Shown piece after piece: positions 46,350 through 55,446 of a stretch of DNA of 64,000 nt. The position numbers and the translations under genes were made by a program. Positions within the stretch are counted from its first letter, which is position 1. Each line of letters starts with the position of its first letter. The DNA is from Mucilaginibacter lacusdianchii (GTDB taxonomy: Bacteria > Bacteroidota > Bacteroidia > Sphingobacteriales > Sphingobacteriaceae), in assembly GCF_009770985.1 (NCBI RefSeq), contig NZ_WSRW01000001.1, forward strand, positions 1,302,001 through 1,366,000, given 5' to 3'. The notes under the pieces are model-generated. The model was given only the letters and a program-made list of their open reading frames with translations, made no database searches and was not told the origin of the DNA.

Positions 46350-48197
46350 ATGAGTAATATGTTATTTAATACTAAAGAAGATATTCGCACCCGCATGCTC
46401 AGAAATGCCATGGATTACTGGGGAACCAGTAATGTAAATGACATGGACCCGCTGGTGAAATTGCTGGTAGAGGCTTTGAGTAACGAGCTTTTTAACATTT
46501 CTAACGATGTTAAAAACCTGGAGAATCGCGTTCTCAATAAAATATCGCGTATCCTGGCGTCAGATTATCTTACCTCAGCCTTACCTGCGCATGCTATACT
46601 CAAAGCACAGCCCATTGAACTGCACGAAGAGCTAACCATCGATAACCACTTTTTTTATCGCCAGGTGGCTGCAAAAGAAGGTGGGCAAGGCGAGCAGGCA
46701 GATATCTTTTTTTCGCCGGTTGGCAACGTGGTACTGCATGACGCTGCCATAAAATATACTTATAGCAGTCATCATCTGTATGAATATGATGAGCATATGC
46801 ACAAGAATAGCTTGTTGCATGCAGCCCTACAGGCCGACAATAGCGAGCGCAGTTTATGGCTGGGTATTGACTGCGCCCCGCAAATGGCCGACCTGAACAA
46901 TATATCTTTGTTTATTGAATGGCCGGATTATGGTGCTAATGAAGATTTTTACAAACTGTTATCGGTAGTAAAATGCTACTTGAATAATGAGGAAATACAA
47001 AGCCAGCCAGGGTTACTGTATACAGAAGATATAGCTCAAAATACAAAGCCTATATTTTATGAACAAAATATTATTAACCTCATTACCCGTGATATAAAAG
47101 AATTCTATAGCAATCGTTTCATTACTTTAACAGACAATCGCCTTCGGGATATAGCCAACAGAAAACAAACCATTCCTGATGAATTGGCACCACTTTTTAA
47201 TGCTAGTGATACCAGCCGGCTTAAACCCTGCCTTTGGGTAAAGCTTGTTTTTCCGGCAGCTATATCTACTCATGTTATTGATGAGTTGCAGGTATCGGTT
47301 AACTGTTTTCCGGTAGTAAACAGGCGGCTGCATGAACAAAAATACCGCTTGCGCGAGCTAAGCAATGTAATTCCTATCAAGCCGGGCAACAACGATCATT
47401 TTTTGTCGGTAAAAGAACTGTACGACGATAGGAATACTTATTATACCGAAATACCCTACGCCCAGGCCGATAAAAGTTATGATGGAAGCTACTCCATCCG
47501 CAACGGCGGGGCCGAAAGGTTTGATTCACGTAATGCCCAGCAAATTATCCAGTATTTGTTTGAGTTGCTGCGTGATGAAAAAGCTGCGTTTGCAAGTTAT
47601 GGCACAGACTATTTGGCCAGTATACTTAAAACACTTGAACAAAACCTATCACTGATTGAACGGAAATCTCAGCGTGTACATCATAATTCGGAACTTTTTA
47701 ATTATTTAATCATAACGCCGTCCGAAAAATCCTCTATGTTGTACTTGCATTACTGGACCACGCTGGCCGATGCCGCTAACAACATACGCCGTGGCGTGCG
47801 CCTGCAACAGTTTGAAATGTTTAAAATTAAGGCTGATACGCTGAGGTTGATGACCAGCACTGTTGGCGGCCGCAACAGCTTGGGTGCTACCGAACGCATA
47901 CAAGCTTACAAATATGGGCTTACCACCAAAGACCGTATTGTAACCCAGGCGGATTTAATTAGCTTTTGCCATTATGAACTGGGTAACAAAATTACGGATG
48001 TAAAAATTGGAAAGGGTGTGGCCGTATCCAGCAACCCTAAAGAGGGGTTCCGGAAAACGATAGATATTTATTTGAAGCCAGACGATAGTTTAAAGCTATC
48101 CGGTCAGGATTGGGATACACTCATTACCCTGCTGTTATCAAAATTAGAAAGCCGTAGTGTAATTAATTCAAATTACAGGGTATTTATTGATAATTGA
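46350..48197 (+). CDS. tssF: T6SS baseplate protein TssF
   Basis: The 615-aa protein follows tssE directly. It starts with a helical region typical of TssF (VKLLVEALSNELFNISNDVKNLENRVLNKI), then has APAHAILKAQP-like sequence (SALPAHAILKAQPIE), and long beta-rich parts with a late helical segment. TssF and TssG form the wedge that holds TssE around the spike. Length matches the family. Its 3' end overlaps the 3' end of tssG on the other strand by 25 bases. Confidence 0.9.
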   Translation: MSNMLFNTKEDIRTRMLRNAMDYWGTSNVNDMDPLVKLLVEALSNELFNISNDVKNLENRVLNKISRILASDYLTSALPAHAILKAQPIELHEELTIDNHFFYRQVAAKEGGQGEQADIFFSPVGNVVLHDAAIKYTYSSHHLYEYDEHMHKNSLLHAALQADNSERSLWLGIDCAPQMADLNNISLFIEWPDYGANEDFYKLLSVVKCYLNNEEIQSQPGLLYTEDIAQNTKPIFYEQNIINLITRDIKEFYSNRFITLTDNRLRDIANRKQTIPDELAPLFNASDTSRLKPCLWVKLVFPAAISTHVIDELQVSVNCFPVVNRRLHEQKYRLRELSNVIPIKPGNNDHFLSVKELYDDRNTYYTEIPYAQADKSYDGSYSIRNGGAERFDSRNAQQIIQYLFELLRDEKAAFASYGTDYLASILKTLEQNLSLIERKSQRVHHNSELFNYLIITPSEKSSMLYLHYWTTLADAANNIRRGVRLQQFEMFKIKADTLRLMTSTVGGRNSLGATERIQAYKYGLTTKDRIVTQADLISFCHYELGNKITDVKIGKGVAVSSNPKEGFRKTIDIYLKPDDSLKLSGQDWDTLITLLLSKLESRSVINSNYRVFIDN

Positions 48198-49135
48198 TCG
48201 GCGCCTAAAAAGGTAGTAAAGCCTAAACAGGCATTTTCCTGTTCACTGCCTAATACTAGCTTTTGATACATCGGCTCTACCTCAAATTTTACAACAGTGG
48301 TGGTTTGTAACGGTATGAAATAATTTAGCAGCACATCAAGCGCTTGGGCGGTACGCGTGCCGGGTAAAAATGAAAGCATCATTTCGGCGCTGATAGGGCC
48401 AATGGTAATGGCCAGTTCTTCTTCTGGTTCATAACCGGTGCCTGCTATAAAGTTTACCCCCAACGTTGCTGATCCTAACTTGGTTGCCAAGGGAGATGAC
48501 TGAGTGGCGTTGTGGCACGGGGCACTTAAACGGTACTCAAGGTTAAAAGGAACATTAAATACAATTTCTAAAACGTTACTGATAAAAGGCAGGTTGTTGC
48601 GCTGTTCATGTATTACCGGCAGCACGTGTATCAGTATAACCATTTGCTGGTTGGTAAAGCACTTAAACTCTTTCCACTCGTTCAAAAAAATGTTTACCAG
48701 TTCGTTGTATTCTCCTTTTTTATCAAGCTGGTTTTCATAAAGCTCAAGAACCGTACGTAAATGGTATAACTCCGTTTCAAACGGTGCAAAAAAGTTACGG
48801 GCCTGTTTTTCTTCATCACGGCGGGTGCGGATGTCTTTAACCATCTCCTCTTCCGTAATCATAACACTCGAGGCTGGTGGCTGGTGAAAAAGCCCTTCGG
48901 GCAGCATATCATACAAGCCTTCGCGGTTTACATGAATGGTGGTCATGAGGCGGTTACGGTATGCCGAGCGGTAGGTGCTTACAGCTGCAATCTCTTTGGC
49001 ATAAGCCCGTTGCTGCGGGCCAACAGGTACAATAACCACCTCATCAGCTCCGGAATGTTTTTCATGAATAATGCTGGCTGCTAAGGTTGCCGCTTTAAAA
49101 TCTGTGTCAAGCTCATTAGTTTTGTAAGATGTCAT
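48173..49135 (-). CDS. tssG: T6SS baseplate protein TssG
   Basis: The 320-aa protein is the T6SSiii form of TssG. Recognisable parts are VVIVPVGPQQRAYAKEI and YDMLPEGLFHQPP in the N-terminal half and ELAITIGPISAEMMLSFLPGTRTAQALDVLLNYFIPL in the second half. It is on the minus strand, between tssF and tssN, both plus; in many T6SS loci tssG directly follows tssF. It is thus expressed separately from its partner. Confidence 0.85.
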   Translation of the reverse strand: MTSYKTNELDTDFKAATLAASIIHEKHSGADEVVIVPVGPQQRAYAKEIAAVSTYRSAYRNRLMTTIHVNREGLYDMLPEGLFHQPPASSVMITEEEMVKDIRTRRDEEKQARNFFAPFETELYHLRTVLELYENQLDKKGEYNELVNIFLNEWKEFKCFTNQQMVILIHVLPVIHEQRNNLPFISNVLEIVFNVPFNLEYRLSAPCHNATQSSPLATKLGSATLGVNFIAGTGYEPEEELAITIGPISAEMMLSFLPGTRTAQALDVLLNYFIPLQTTTVVKFEVEPMYQKLVLGSEQENACLGFTTFLGADQLSINTL

Positions 49136-49250
49136 GCAGAGTTAACTTTAACGCTTTATAAAACAATAACCATATTTATTGGTAATTGATTAAGCAAAGT
49201 TCAACATAAAAGGTTGGGCTTTTGTTATCTAAAATAGACCTTTTACTTTT

Positions 49251-50144
49251 ATGGACGTTAAATCGTTTTTTATACGGTATTTGCTCTTCCCGGTAATTTT
49301 TATGGTTGCTACCGCAATCATGACCATCATTAACAAAAAAAATCAGGTACTCAATAATAAAAAGTTAATTGTTAGTATACTGGTTACGGCTTTGGTATTG
49401 GGCTTGCCGGGTTTACTGGGCTTTTTGGATTTGCAGTTTATGCCCTGGGGATATATCACCTGTCAGATATATTGCCTGGCTGCAGGTATTGTGTTTGTTT
49501 GGTTGGCTGCAACCCATTATGAAAATGATTTAATAGAGCGTAAAGGATTTGTTTTTATCTGCAGTTTGCTGGCTTGCATGTTGGGGGCGTTTTTGTTCAA
49601 GCTTGGTTTCGACTGGTTGAACAACCTGCACTATGGCATATGGGCGTCAACAGCTGTGTTTGTATTTCTAATTCCTCTTGTTTTTTGGTGGACCTATATA
49701 GCCTACATGAACATTCCGCTCGAAATTTATAAAGTATGGCAATATCCCCTATACCCTCAGGATATTAGTATGGAGCACCTGGATTTTAACAAGTTGCTAG
49801 TGCTGGAGGTTAATATGTATAAGCATACAGACGACCGAGAGCCACTGAAAGTGAAAGCAAAAGCACCACGCAATATGAATTTCGGGTTATGGTTTCAAAA
49901 GTTTATTGAAGATTACAACCTGAAGTTCCCGGATTCGCAGATACAATACCAGCAAGAGACCGGCGAGAGCTTTAGATGGATATTTTATACCAAAACATCA
50001 TTTTTTAGTCACCGCAACTTTATTGATCCCGATCAGGATATAGAGCAAAATAAAATTACCGAAAAGCTGCCGATATTTGCAAAAAGAGTATCAGAAGCAG
50101 TAAACGTACCTCAAAAAACTGGCGACGAGGCTATTTATTTGTAA
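49251..50144 (+). CDS. tssN: T6SSiii inner-membrane protein TssN
   Basis: The 297-aa protein has about five membrane spans in residues 8-155 and a cytoplasmic C-terminal domain (about 160-297). That domain includes the family-like EHLDFNKLLVLEVNMYKHTDD and FGLWFQKFIEDYNLKFP. In Bacteroidota TssN joins the membrane complex to the baseplate, replacing the role of TssL/TssM. It is followed by tssK after 20 bases, which fits a link between membrane and baseplate. Confidence 0.9.
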   Translation: MDVKSFFIRYLLFPVIFMVATAIMTIINKKNQVLNNKKLIVSILVTALVLGLPGLLGFLDLQFMPWGYITCQIYCLAAGIVFVWLAATHYENDLIERKGFVFICSLLACMLGAFLFKLGFDWLNNLHYGIWASTAVFVFLIPLVFWWTYIAYMNIPLEIYKVWQYPLYPQDISMEHLDFNKLLVLEVNMYKHTDDREPLKVKAKAPRNMNFGLWFQKFIEDYNLKFPDSQIQYQQETGESFRWIFYTKTSFFSHRNFIDPDQDIEQNKITEKLPIFAKRVSEAVNVPQKTGDEAIYL

Positions 50145-50164
50145 GTATTAATCAAATCTGAGTT

Positions 50165-51310
50165 ATGATTGTTCCTTTAAAACATAGAGCCGTAAACTGG
50201 GTAGATGGAATGAAAATTTCCAGCAGCCACTTTGTACAAACCGACAACTTTATTCATGATCTGGTTAAAGACAGTAATGCCCTGCATATAAACAACAACA
50301 ACTTTGGCTTACTGCCGCCCTTTAATGGCGAGCGTTCAGCTGTAGATATTCAAATAAGTGAACGGGCCTCTAGCCATATACAGGTAAAAATTCGCCAATG
50401 CAATGCTGTAACGGCAGAAGGGTACCGCATCAGCATCTCGCCACAGGCCTTAGGCCAGGAGTTGGTTTTTACACACTATTTTAGCCAGGATACATTAACT
50501 GATGCTGTTGAAAGTTATTTTATTATTTTAACCGTAAACCCGCATGAGCGGTTAACTGCCGGTCAGCCTGATGCAGAGGAAGCGCCACTGCGTTATCCGG
50601 ACGTAGATAGTAGTTATACAGTAACCATATTACCAGCATCACAAATTAGTAGCAGAACTAATCATTACCTGGAAATAGGCAAGTTAACTCGCAGCAGTAC
50701 CGGTGTTCAGATTCAATCTGACTATATTCCGCCTTGTGCAACTATTTTAAGTCACCCCGATTTGGTAAGGTATTATGAAAGTTTCAGCAACCAGTTAAAC
50801 GAATTACAGTTGCTGTCTTTTCGCATACTGGACAAGATCACTTCAAAAGATTCCATATCTACCATTGGCAAAAATGTAAAAACGCTATGCGAAAAAATGC
50901 TCGACTACATTGCCCGCATTTATTTCCCTTATCGAAATATGGTATACAACCAGTCGCCGGTGGTATTGGTGGGATGCTTTTCTGAAATGGCTCATGTTTT
51001 TTTCAGTACCGTAAAAAGCATTGCTGGTAGTGAACGGGAAGAGCTGCTAAAATATTTCTATGAATGGAAAGATGTAACGCCCGGAAATTTTGAAGAATTG
51101 CTGGCCCGCTTAATTGAGATTGTTTATAATCATCATGACATACAAACATCTATGGCGGCGGTTGATGAATTTTTGCGCGTAATTGTTGCGCTGTGGAATA
51201 AGTTAAGCACCTTAGAATATATTGGTCAACGAAAAGAAAACATTGTGGTTGCCGAGCAGCAAATTGTACAAACTGTACAAGCTAAACGCACCTGGACATT
51301 ATTGGATTAA
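50165..51310 (+). CDS. tssK: T6SS baseplate protein TssK
   Basis: The 381-aa protein starts with VNWVDGMKISSSHFVQTDNFIHDL, the TssK opening also seen in phage receptor-binding-protein relatives. A beta-rich shoulder domain and a helical middle (LIRYYESFSNQLNELQLL-like) follow, with a C-terminal neck/head part. TssK links the baseplate to the membrane complex. It is the last gene of the plus-strand operon. Confidence 0.9.
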   Translation: MIVPLKHRAVNWVDGMKISSSHFVQTDNFIHDLVKDSNALHINNNNFGLLPPFNGERSAVDIQISERASSHIQVKIRQCNAVTAEGYRISISPQALGQELVFTHYFSQDTLTDAVESYFIILTVNPHERLTAGQPDAEEAPLRYPDVDSSYTVTILPASQISSRTNHYLEIGKLTRSSTGVQIQSDYIPPCATILSHPDLVRYYESFSNQLNELQLLSFRILDKITSKDSISTIGKNVKTLCEKMLDYIARIYFPYRNMVYNQSPVVLVGCFSEMAHVFFSTVKSIAGSEREELLKYFYEWKDVTPGNFEELLARLIEIVYNHHDIQTSMAAVDEFLRVIVALWNKLSTLEYIGQRKENIVVAEQQIVQTVQAKRTWTLLD

Positions 51311-51462
51311 CATTGCTGAACGAGAAAAGTTGCTATAATAAAATATTCAATTATTTATAGCCCACTTGATTTAGTTTAAATATTTTAAATAAATCGGCTA
51401 AAATATGGTTCGATTTGAGTCTTTTTGGAGCTACCTAAAAATTCCCCCACTAGTTTTACTTG

Positions 51463-51491
51463 GTAGCCCGAGCAGGACTCGAATCCTCCTT
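51463..51491 (-). other. tRNA 3'-end-like fragment (possible attachment-site scar)
   Basis: Read on the minus strand this is AGGATTCGAGTCCTGC followed by TCGGGCTACCA: a T-loop, an acceptor 3' strand and an encoded CCA. The 5' side of the T-stem does not pair, and no tRNA body precedes it, so this is a fragment and not a gene. Such partial tRNA ends are left by integrating elements. It marks the edge between the T6SS cluster and a stretch with a different gene content. Confidence 0.5.
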
Positions 51492-51524
51492 TTAAACCAA
51501 AGATAACATTCAATTTTCTTCAAT

Positions 51525-52205
51525 TCACCACCGTCCCGCTTCGTCCAACAAATGTTTGTAGTTTTCTCCAACTGGTATTTGCTCGTCTTTGATCACGACC
51601 GCATTGCGGTCAATGCGTTCTGCATACGAACGATTAATCAAATAAGACCGGTGAACTCTCAAGAAGGTGGATGCGGGCAGTAGTTCACTAAGGTACTTCA
51701 TGGTCATATGCGTCAGGTAACTGCCCCTGGAAGTTTGTAAACGGATATAGTCTTTGATAGATTGGGCATACAGCAGCTCATTGTGCATCACTTTGACTAA
51801 CTGACCGGATACTTTGAAATAAGTATAACCTTTTTCCTCAACGACTTCAGCCTGATAAGTTTTAAGCAGCCGTTTAATGCTTTTCTCGAAGCGTTCAAAA
51901 GTAATGGGTTTGACCAGGTAATCCAAGGCTTCCAGCTCGAACCCGTCAACCGCATATTCGCTGAAAGCCGTGGTAAAGATAACGGCGGGAGGATTATTAA
52001 GTGAGCGCCACAGGTCCAGTCCGCTCAGTTTGGGCATTTTGATATCCAAGAACACCAAATCAATTTGCCTGCTGCCTAGCGCTTCAAATGCTTCCAGTGC
52101 ATTGCTGCAAGTTGCCTCCAATTGCAGTTCAGCCATCCTGGTAACATACCCCGCCAGCACCTGCCGGGCAAGCGGTTCATCATCCACAATCAGACACCGG
52201 ATCAT
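51525..52205 (-). CDS. LytTR family response regulator
   Basis: The 226-aa protein has a receiver (DDEPLARQVL; phospho-Asp in FLDIKMPKLSG; Lys in YLVKPI) and a C-terminal LytTR DNA-binding domain (about 120-226, with RVHRSYLINRSYAERID). The stop-side overlaps the kinase gene: its ATG overlaps the end of that gene by four bases. Together they form a LytS/LytR-like pair; the target genes are unknown, but the adjacent divergent thioredoxin gene is a candidate. Confidence 0.9.
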   Translation of the reverse strand: MIRCLIVDDEPLARQVLAGYVTRMAELQLEATCSNALEAFEALGSRQIDLVFLDIKMPKLSGLDLWRSLNNPPAVIFTTAFSEYAVDGFELEALDYLVKPITFERFEKSIKRLLKTYQAEVVEEKGYTYFKVSGQLVKVMHNELLYAQSIKDYIRLQTSRGSYLTHMTMKYLSELLPASTFLRVHRSYLINRSYAERIDRNAVVIKDEQIPVGENYKHLLDEAGRW

Positions 52206-53269
52206 ACCTGCAGCAGTGTTAAAATAACATGATACTGCTTTTCGTCTTCTTGTACGTCAAGGCTATACCGTTCGGGATAAAGTAGGTCCAACCTTTTGCG
52301 CACATTGTCTATGCCAATTCCTGGTTCATTACTACGGCGGTTATCCTTAGGTATGCTGTTCACTACCTCTAAGATAAGCTCTTTCTCGGTCCTGCAAACA
52401 ACAATATGGACAAACCCGCCTCCGGTTTCTTCCGCAAGGCCATGCTTGAAGGCGTTCTCTATGAATGGCAGCAGCAATAATGGTTCAATCTGATGGATGG
52501 AGTCAACGCCTTGCACTTCAAAGCTGATCTGCTTTTCGTCGGCATACCGCATCTTTTCCACTTCCACGTAGCCGTTCAGGAACTGTATTTCCCGCTGCAA
52601 AGGCACTTGGCGTTGGTTGGCTTCGTACAGAATGTACCGCATCAGTTCACCTAAGCGGGCCACCATGGGTGCTGTTAGGGGCGATTGTTGCAAGGCCAGC
52701 GAATAAATATTATTTATGGTATTAAAAAAGAAGTGCGGATGAAGCTGTGCTTTCAGATAATTCAGTTCCGAAAACAGTTGTTCCTCTTTCAAAACCTTCA
52801 TGGCCTCGTTTTGCTGCAGGGTACGGATCAGGAAAGCTAAGCCTAAAAGCGGAAAGAATACCGAAACAAACAGATAGTTCACCGCGAAAGTCAGGCGATA
52901 CCCCGAAGTACGCGTGCGAATGTCAGCCGAAATAAAATCGGCATGTACGATAATCCAGTTCAATATATAATGGTTAGCCAATTGGTTGACGAAGACAAAC
53001 CCAGTGAGGCAAAGCAATACGCCCCAGATATTACTTTTCAGCACATAGCGTTTGAGAAAAAACCAGTATAAGCTGCCGTAAACCAAAAAGCTGAATGCAC
53101 CGCACACCAACCGGTAATCCAGGTCTTCCGCAAAGCGGGAGGCGTCATGCTGCTCATAAGTGCTGTACTCCAGGTCGCTGATGATGGAAATCATAAACGA
53201 AATGAAAAAGAGTACAAATAGCTCGATACGCAGGTATTTCCAGTTCCACTTTGGGCGGCGGGTTTGCAT
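52202..53269 (-). CDS. LytS-type membrane histidine kinase
   Basis: The 355-aa protein has an N-terminal block of four membrane spans (about 12-150) and a His_kinase domain with the phospho-His in QLHPHFFFNTINNIYSLAL, followed by an ATP-binding region (LLPFIENAFKHGL, GIGIDNVRKRL). It lacks a separate periplasmic sensor domain; sensing is probably in the membrane. It precedes and overlaps its regulator. Confidence 0.92.
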   Translation of the reverse strand: MQTRRPKWNWKYLRIELFVLFFISFMISIISDLEYSTYEQHDASRFAEDLDYRLVCGAFSFLVYGSLYWFFLKRYVLKSNIWGVLLCLTGFVFVNQLANHYILNWIIVHADFISADIRTRTSGYRLTFAVNYLFVSVFFPLLGLAFLIRTLQQNEAMKVLKEEQLFSELNYLKAQLHPHFFFNTINNIYSLALQQSPLTAPMVARLGELMRYILYEANQRQVPLQREIQFLNGYVEVEKMRYADEKQISFEVQGVDSIHQIEPLLLLPFIENAFKHGLAEETGGGFVHIVVCRTEKELILEVVNSIPKDNRRSNEPGIGIDNVRKRLDLLYPERYSLDVQEDEKQYHVILTLLQV

Positions 53270-53454
53270 GCCGGCAAATTAAGTATTATCGAACAGACCA
53301 GCTAAATGACGATGTTTACATTTCGACAAAGCCCCGGCTTTTTTAGACAAAAACCTCAATGAGGGCTTAGTCGAATTTTCCTGCGCCTTGGTCTAATAAC
53401 CTATCGCAGAAAGGCAGGCTGCTACTACCTTTGGCTTAAACAAAACCTCACACC

Positions 53455-54543
53455 ATGAAATATTTTTATAGCTTCATCTTCTTGGTTACCTTGAGTTTAA
53501 CCGCCTTTAAAAGGCCCGCTCCCGGTTATACGATCACCGGAACGGTAACTGGCCTGAATGATGGCACCTGGCTTTACCTGCGTTTAGCCAAACCCGATAA
53601 AGACATCGACTCATGCCAGGTTAATGGCGGCCGCTTCCAGATGAGCGGGCATATCCAGGAAAAAGCAATCCAGGTTTACTTACATACCGCCCGTTATACC
53701 AATTATGTGGCCTTCTGGCTGGAAAACGCACCTGTTCAAATTCAGGTTAAAGCGGGCGAGTTTAAAAAAGGAACCATTACAGGCTCGGTAACTGGAGAAG
53801 AAGACAAACGGTTCGAACAACTTAAACAGCCGTTGGCTGTTCAAACAGACAGCTTGGAGAAAATACGTGAGGCTACTCAAGACCAAATGACCCGCAAAAA
53901 CCTGTCTGTACAGTTGGCCGGACTAAGGAAGAAAGCGTTGCAGATAGATCGTGATTATGTGCGCAATCATCCACATTCGCTGGTTGCCGCTTACCTCCTC
54001 AGTGTTTATGCGCACACCTGGGGGAAAGATACCGCCACTGTTTTGTACAGCGGCCTGAGTGCTGATCTGAAAAAGTCCAGTTATGGCAGAGAGATCAGTG
54101 AGTTTATTGCCTTAAACCAAAGCATAAAGATAGGCGGTCCTTATGCTGACTTTGAACAGACCAATACGCAAGGCAAACCGGTGAAGTTGTCCGGCATTAA
54201 AGCCCGCTATGTTCTGCTCGATTTCTGGGCATCGTGGTGCGGACCCTGCAGGGAGGAAAACCCCAATCTGGTTAAAACCTATTCGCGATTTAAAGACAAA
54301 GGCTTTACCGTGCTGGGCGTGTCACTGGACGACAACAAGGAGCGGTGGCTTAAAGCAGTAACCGATGACCAACTTACCTGGGAGAACGTCAGTGATCTGC
54401 GGGGCGATCAGAACAAGGCGGCGCATATCTACGGTATCAGCGGCATTCCGGATAATTTTCTAATAGATGCCAAAGGCACCATTATTGCCCGCAATTTGCG
54501 TGGAGAGGCCCTAGATAAGAAACTGAAGGAACTGCTTCCCTAA
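53455..54543 (+). CDS. TlpA-like thiol:disulfide protein with DUF4369 domain
   Basis: The 362-aa protein has a signal peptide (FYSFIFLVTLSLTAFKRP), an N-terminal beta domain of the DUF4369 type (about 25-125, YTITGTVTGLNDGTWLYLRLA), a helical linker, and a C-terminal thioredoxin domain (about 222-362) with the active site WASWCGPCREENP. Such proteins reduce or reshuffle periplasmic disulfides. It is divergent from the LytS/LytR pair and may be its target. Confidence 0.9.
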   Translation: MKYFYSFIFLVTLSLTAFKRPAPGYTITGTVTGLNDGTWLYLRLAKPDKDIDSCQVNGGRFQMSGHIQEKAIQVYLHTARYTNYVAFWLENAPVQIQVKAGEFKKGTITGSVTGEEDKRFEQLKQPLAVQTDSLEKIREATQDQMTRKNLSVQLAGLRKKALQIDRDYVRNHPHSLVAAYLLSVYAHTWGKDTATVLYSGLSADLKKSSYGREISEFIALNQSIKIGGPYADFEQTNTQGKPVKLSGIKARYVLLDFWASWCGPCREENPNLVKTYSRFKDKGFTVLGVSLDDNKERWLKAVTDDQLTWENVSDLRGDQNKAAHIYGISGIPDNFLIDAKGTIIARNLRGEALDKKLKELLP

Positions 54544-54627
54544 ACCTCTTATCTGATGTATTAACAACTTAAATAATAAATGCTATCTTAGTTAAGTCAT
54601 TAGGAATTAAAAGACTGCAAATTAAAC

Positions 54628-54655
54628 GCGAATGATTCGCGAATCAGAAATTCGC
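54628..54655. repeat. Three interleaved GCGAAT/ATTCGC palindromes
   Basis: GCGAAT occurs twice and ATTCGC twice in 28 bases, so that GCGAAT-G-ATTCGC, GATTCGCGAATC and GCGAAT-CAGAA-ATTCGC can all pair. This could be a binding site for a dimeric protein or a recombination-related structure. Confidence 0.7.
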
Positions 54656-54682
54656 AATTTAATAAAATGTTGATATAAAGAA

Positions 54683-54723
54683 TGTTACGGAACCGGTTCG
54701 AGTCCCGTTCAAATTCCGCAAAG
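54683..54723 (+). other. Second tRNA 3'-end-like fragment
   Basis: ACCGGTTCGAGTCCCGT followed by TCAAATTCCGCA looks like a T-arm and an acceptor 3' strand, with one mismatch in the stem, and a terminator follows. No tRNA body lies upstream. Like the fragment near 51.47 kb it may be a scar of an integration event. Confidence 0.4.
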
Positions 54724-54740
54724 TCAATATCAAAGACAGT

Positions 54741-54775
54741 AAAAACGCCTTAGATGACTTCATCTGAGGCGTTTT
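54741..54775. terminator. Terminator hairpin at the edge of the helicase remnant
   Basis: ACGCCTTAGATGA pairs with TCATCTGAGGCGT (one G-U pair), flanked by AAAA and TTTTT. The ATG at 54754 lies inside this stem, so it is not a credible start for the downstream remnant. Confidence 0.85.
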
Positions 54776-54779
54776 TCAT

Positions 54780-55272
54780 TTTAAAGGCATACCAAATTGT
54801 TCAATTATCCGCAAAGGATATTGGTAAATTTACAGCTTCTCTACAGGACGCCCAAGTGGATTTAAATCCTCACCAAGTTAATGCCGCTCTGTTTGCTTTC
54901 AAATCTCCGTTGTCACAAGGTGCGATTTTAGCTGATGAGGTTGGTTTAGGTAAAACAATTGAGGCAGGAACTATCCTTTCACAGAAATGGGCAGAACGAA
55001 AAAGAAAATTATTACTCATCGCTCCATCAAATTAAAGGAAACAATGCAACCAAGAGTTAGCGGATAAATTCTTTCTACCATCTACGATTCTCGAAGCAAA
55101 GTTTTTCAATAATTTAATCAAATCAGGTCAGATGAATCCTTTTAATCAGGAATCCGGCATAGTAATTTGCTCTTACCATTTTGCCCGGAATAAAGACAGC
55201 TATATTAAGAATACCAATTGGGATTTAGTAATTATTGACGAAGCTCACATTAGTGAAAGTATCTTTTTGTAA
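54780..55272 (+). pseudogene. Remnant of an SNF2/DEAD-type helicase
   Basis: The frame carries helicase motifs: Walker A DEVGLGKTIEAG near base 54935 and Walker B DEAH near 55240. It is broken by a TAA at 55033, where SN-stop-RKQ stands for a family-like SNLRKQ. Reading goes on in the same frame after the stop (ELADKFFLPSTILEAKFF, VICSYHFARNKDSYI, NWDLVIIDEAH) and then ends. Only the first part of the ATPase core remains; the C-terminal helicase half is missing. The 5' edge runs into a terminator. The parent was probably a large mobile-element or restriction-associated helicase of the DrmD/HepA type (uncertain). Confidence 0.8.
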
Positions 55273-55336
55273 GTATTGATCATTGGAAATGCTTGCCCAT
55301 CAAATCAAAATGCTAAAAAATAAGAACATAAGATAC

Positions 55337-55371
55337 TTTAGTGCCCCATGACATCATCATGGGGCACTAAA
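55337..55371. terminator. Strong hairpin downstream of susD
   Basis: TTTAGTGCCCCATGA pairs with TCATGGGGCACTAAA (15 bp, 5-base loop). No U-run follows on the minus strand, so it may act as a 3' stabiliser or a weak terminator of the susCD operon. Confidence 0.6.
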
Positions 55372-55446
55372 AAATTGATTAGTAAAAATCAACGAGTGCA
55401 CAAAGCAAGAATTAACGTTGCGCTTCACTCAATGATATAGTAATTC

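Noticed and set aside
51463..51491. A complete tRNA gene on the minus strand
   Set aside because: Only the T-loop and acceptor 3' strand are present; the T-stem 5' side does not pair and no D- or anticodon arm precedes.
53455..54543. Thioredoxin at 53.5 kb as part of the sulfur locus
   Set aside because: It is divergent from a LytS/LytR pair and separated from the SAM/tRNA-Cys locus by the helicase remnant and susCD; no shared regulation is visible.
54754..54780. ATG at 54754 as start of the helicase frame
   Set aside because: It lies inside a terminator stem; the codons there encode hairpin sequence, not helicase.
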